NCBI GenBank assembly: GCA_002284915.1
Contig: CP015606.1
Span: 496,001-560,000 of the forward strand
Direction of reading: 5' to 3'
Source: Actinobacteria bacterium IMCC26077
Lineage (GTDB): Bacteria > Actinomycetota > Actinomycetes > Nanopelagicales > Nanopelagicaceae
Length of the DNA: 64,000 nt
Made by a program: the position numbers and the translations under genes. The notes beneath the pieces were generated by a model. It was not told the origin of the DNA. It was given only the letters and a program-made list of their open reading frames with translations, and made no database searches. Below are positions 63,412 to 64,000 of this stretch, piece after piece (within the stretch, counting starts at the first letter, position 1; each line of letters starts with the position of its first letter).

Positions 63412-64000
63412 ATGAGATTCTCTGACCTCACCACATTTCGAATCGGCGGGGAGATTAGACGTTTCATCGATGGCACGTCAGAAGAGATCATCCTTCAAGC
63501 GCTTACTGATTCGCAGGTTGATTCCGAATCGATTGAAGTAATTGGTGGGGGCTCTAACCTATTAGTGGGCGATGCAGAATTCGACGGAACTGTTCTTCGG
63601 ATCAGTACTAGCGGAAGTCAATTAGATTACGACCCTTGCTCCGGTGGGATGATTACGGTCGCAGCCGGTGTTGAGTGGGAGGCATTTGTTGCCCAGAGCG
63701 TTACTTCTGGTTTTTCTGGTTTGGAGACCCTTAGCGGTATTCCTGGAAGAGTCGGTGCGGCGCCTATTCAGAATATCGGCGCCTATGGGCAAGAGGTTTG
63801 CAATGTGATTGCTCGAGTTCGCGCGTGGGACCGGCAGGAACGAGAGCAACGAACCTTCACTGCAAGCGAGTGTGGATTCGGTTATCGAACATCACTTTTC
63901 AAGGAAGAGCCTCGTCGATATGTGATTCTCGATGTTACGTTTCAGTTGAAAAAAGGGGAGCTCTCGATTCCGATTACCTATCCTGAACTTGCGCGAGAGT
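63412..64000 (+). CDS. murB: UDP-N-acetylenolpyruvoylglucosamine reductase MurB (partial)
   Basis: 196 residues visible; the gene runs off the right edge. FAD-binding features: TTFRIGG, EVIGGGSNLLVGD, GVEWEAFVAQSVTSGFSGLETLSGIPGRVGAAPIQNIGAYGQEV and CGFGYRTSLFK. It reduces UDP-GlcNAc-enolpyruvate to UDP-MurNAc in peptidoglycan synthesis. The YGQEV and FGYRTSLFK forms place it with the type I enzymes. Confidence 0.95.
   Translation, partial: MRFSDLTTFRIGGEIRRFIDGTSEEIILQALTDSQVDSESIEVIGGGSNLLVGDAEFDGTVLRISTSGSQLDYDPCSGGMITVAAGVEWEAFVAQSVTSGFSGLETLSGIPGRVGAAPIQNIGAYGQEVCNVIARVRAWDRQEREQRTFTASECGFGYRTSLFKEEPRRYVILDVTFQLKKGELSIPITYPELARE

Overview
The window reads as a chromosomal segment of a streamlined actinobacterium. 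Gene order follows actinobacterial core synteny: PMT/rsmI-metG-tatD-rsmA-ispE, then tRNA-Gln-glmU-prs-rplY-pth, mfd-lipoprotein-mazG-eno-ftsB-DUF501-ppx, greA-DUF4307-uppS-phoH, and tRNA-Thr-tRNA-Met-rpmG-MaoC-MaoC-murB. Intergenic gaps are tiny, many stop and start codons overlap, G+C looks moderate (about half), and some genes usual at these loci are missing (rpfB between tatD and rsmA; mca next to greA). These traits suggest a small-genome aquatic lineage such as the freshwater acI group (Nanopelagicales). That placement is inference; no rRNA is present. I see no insertion sequence, prophage or CRISPR array.

Layout. 1-8.7 kb: an exporter-like membrane protein, serC, pdxH, citrate synthase, photolyase, homospermidine synthase and a membrane GGDEF protein. 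8.7-13.6 kb: a Tat-exported Rieske-like protein with an altered motif, a small secreted protein, a three-gene oxidoreductase operon (saccharopine-dehydrogenase-like, GMC, SDR) and tRNA-Arg. 13.6-20.3 kb: purU, an MMPL exporter with a divergent TetR, an FmdB zinc ribbon, and a CopC to CopD/CtaG pair. 20.3-25 kb: acyl-CoA dehydrogenase, formyl-THF cyclo-ligase, and galU followed by a shortened MoeA/gephyrin-like protein (Glp), a GNAT enzyme and the presumed receptor GlpR. 25-34.4 kb: protein O-mannosyltransferase, rsmI-metG-tatD-rsmA-ispE, then an operon TetR-MarR-large secreted protein. 34.4-50 kb: tRNA-Gln, glmU, prs, rplY, pth, ppc, mfd, a SurA-like lipoprotein, mazG, eno, ftsB-like, DUF501, ppx, a uracil-DNA glycosylase and a short-variable-loop tRNA-Leu(UAA). 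50-54 kb: two more large secreted paralogues, convergent, and a BI-1 family protein. 54-64 kb: MFS exporter, DrrAB-type ABC exporter, greA, DUF4307, a small membrane protein, SURF1, DUF3817, cis-prenyltransferase, PhoH, two tRNAs, rpmG, two MaoC-fold proteins, a GT2-like protein and partial murB.

Functional themes are translation and RNA modification, isoprenoid and peptidoglycan precursor supply (ispE, uppS, glmU, murB), one-carbon metabolism (purU, cyclo-ligase, metG), division and septum proteins (ftsB-like, Glp/GlpR), and oxidase assembly (CopD/CtaG, SURF1). The most promising undescribed material is a family of three large secreted proteins that share a core and a C-terminal two-cysteine tail, one of them encoded in an operon with two regulators. 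A recurring regulatory theme is leaderless transcription: twelve genes carry a TANNNT box 6-9 nt before the start codon.
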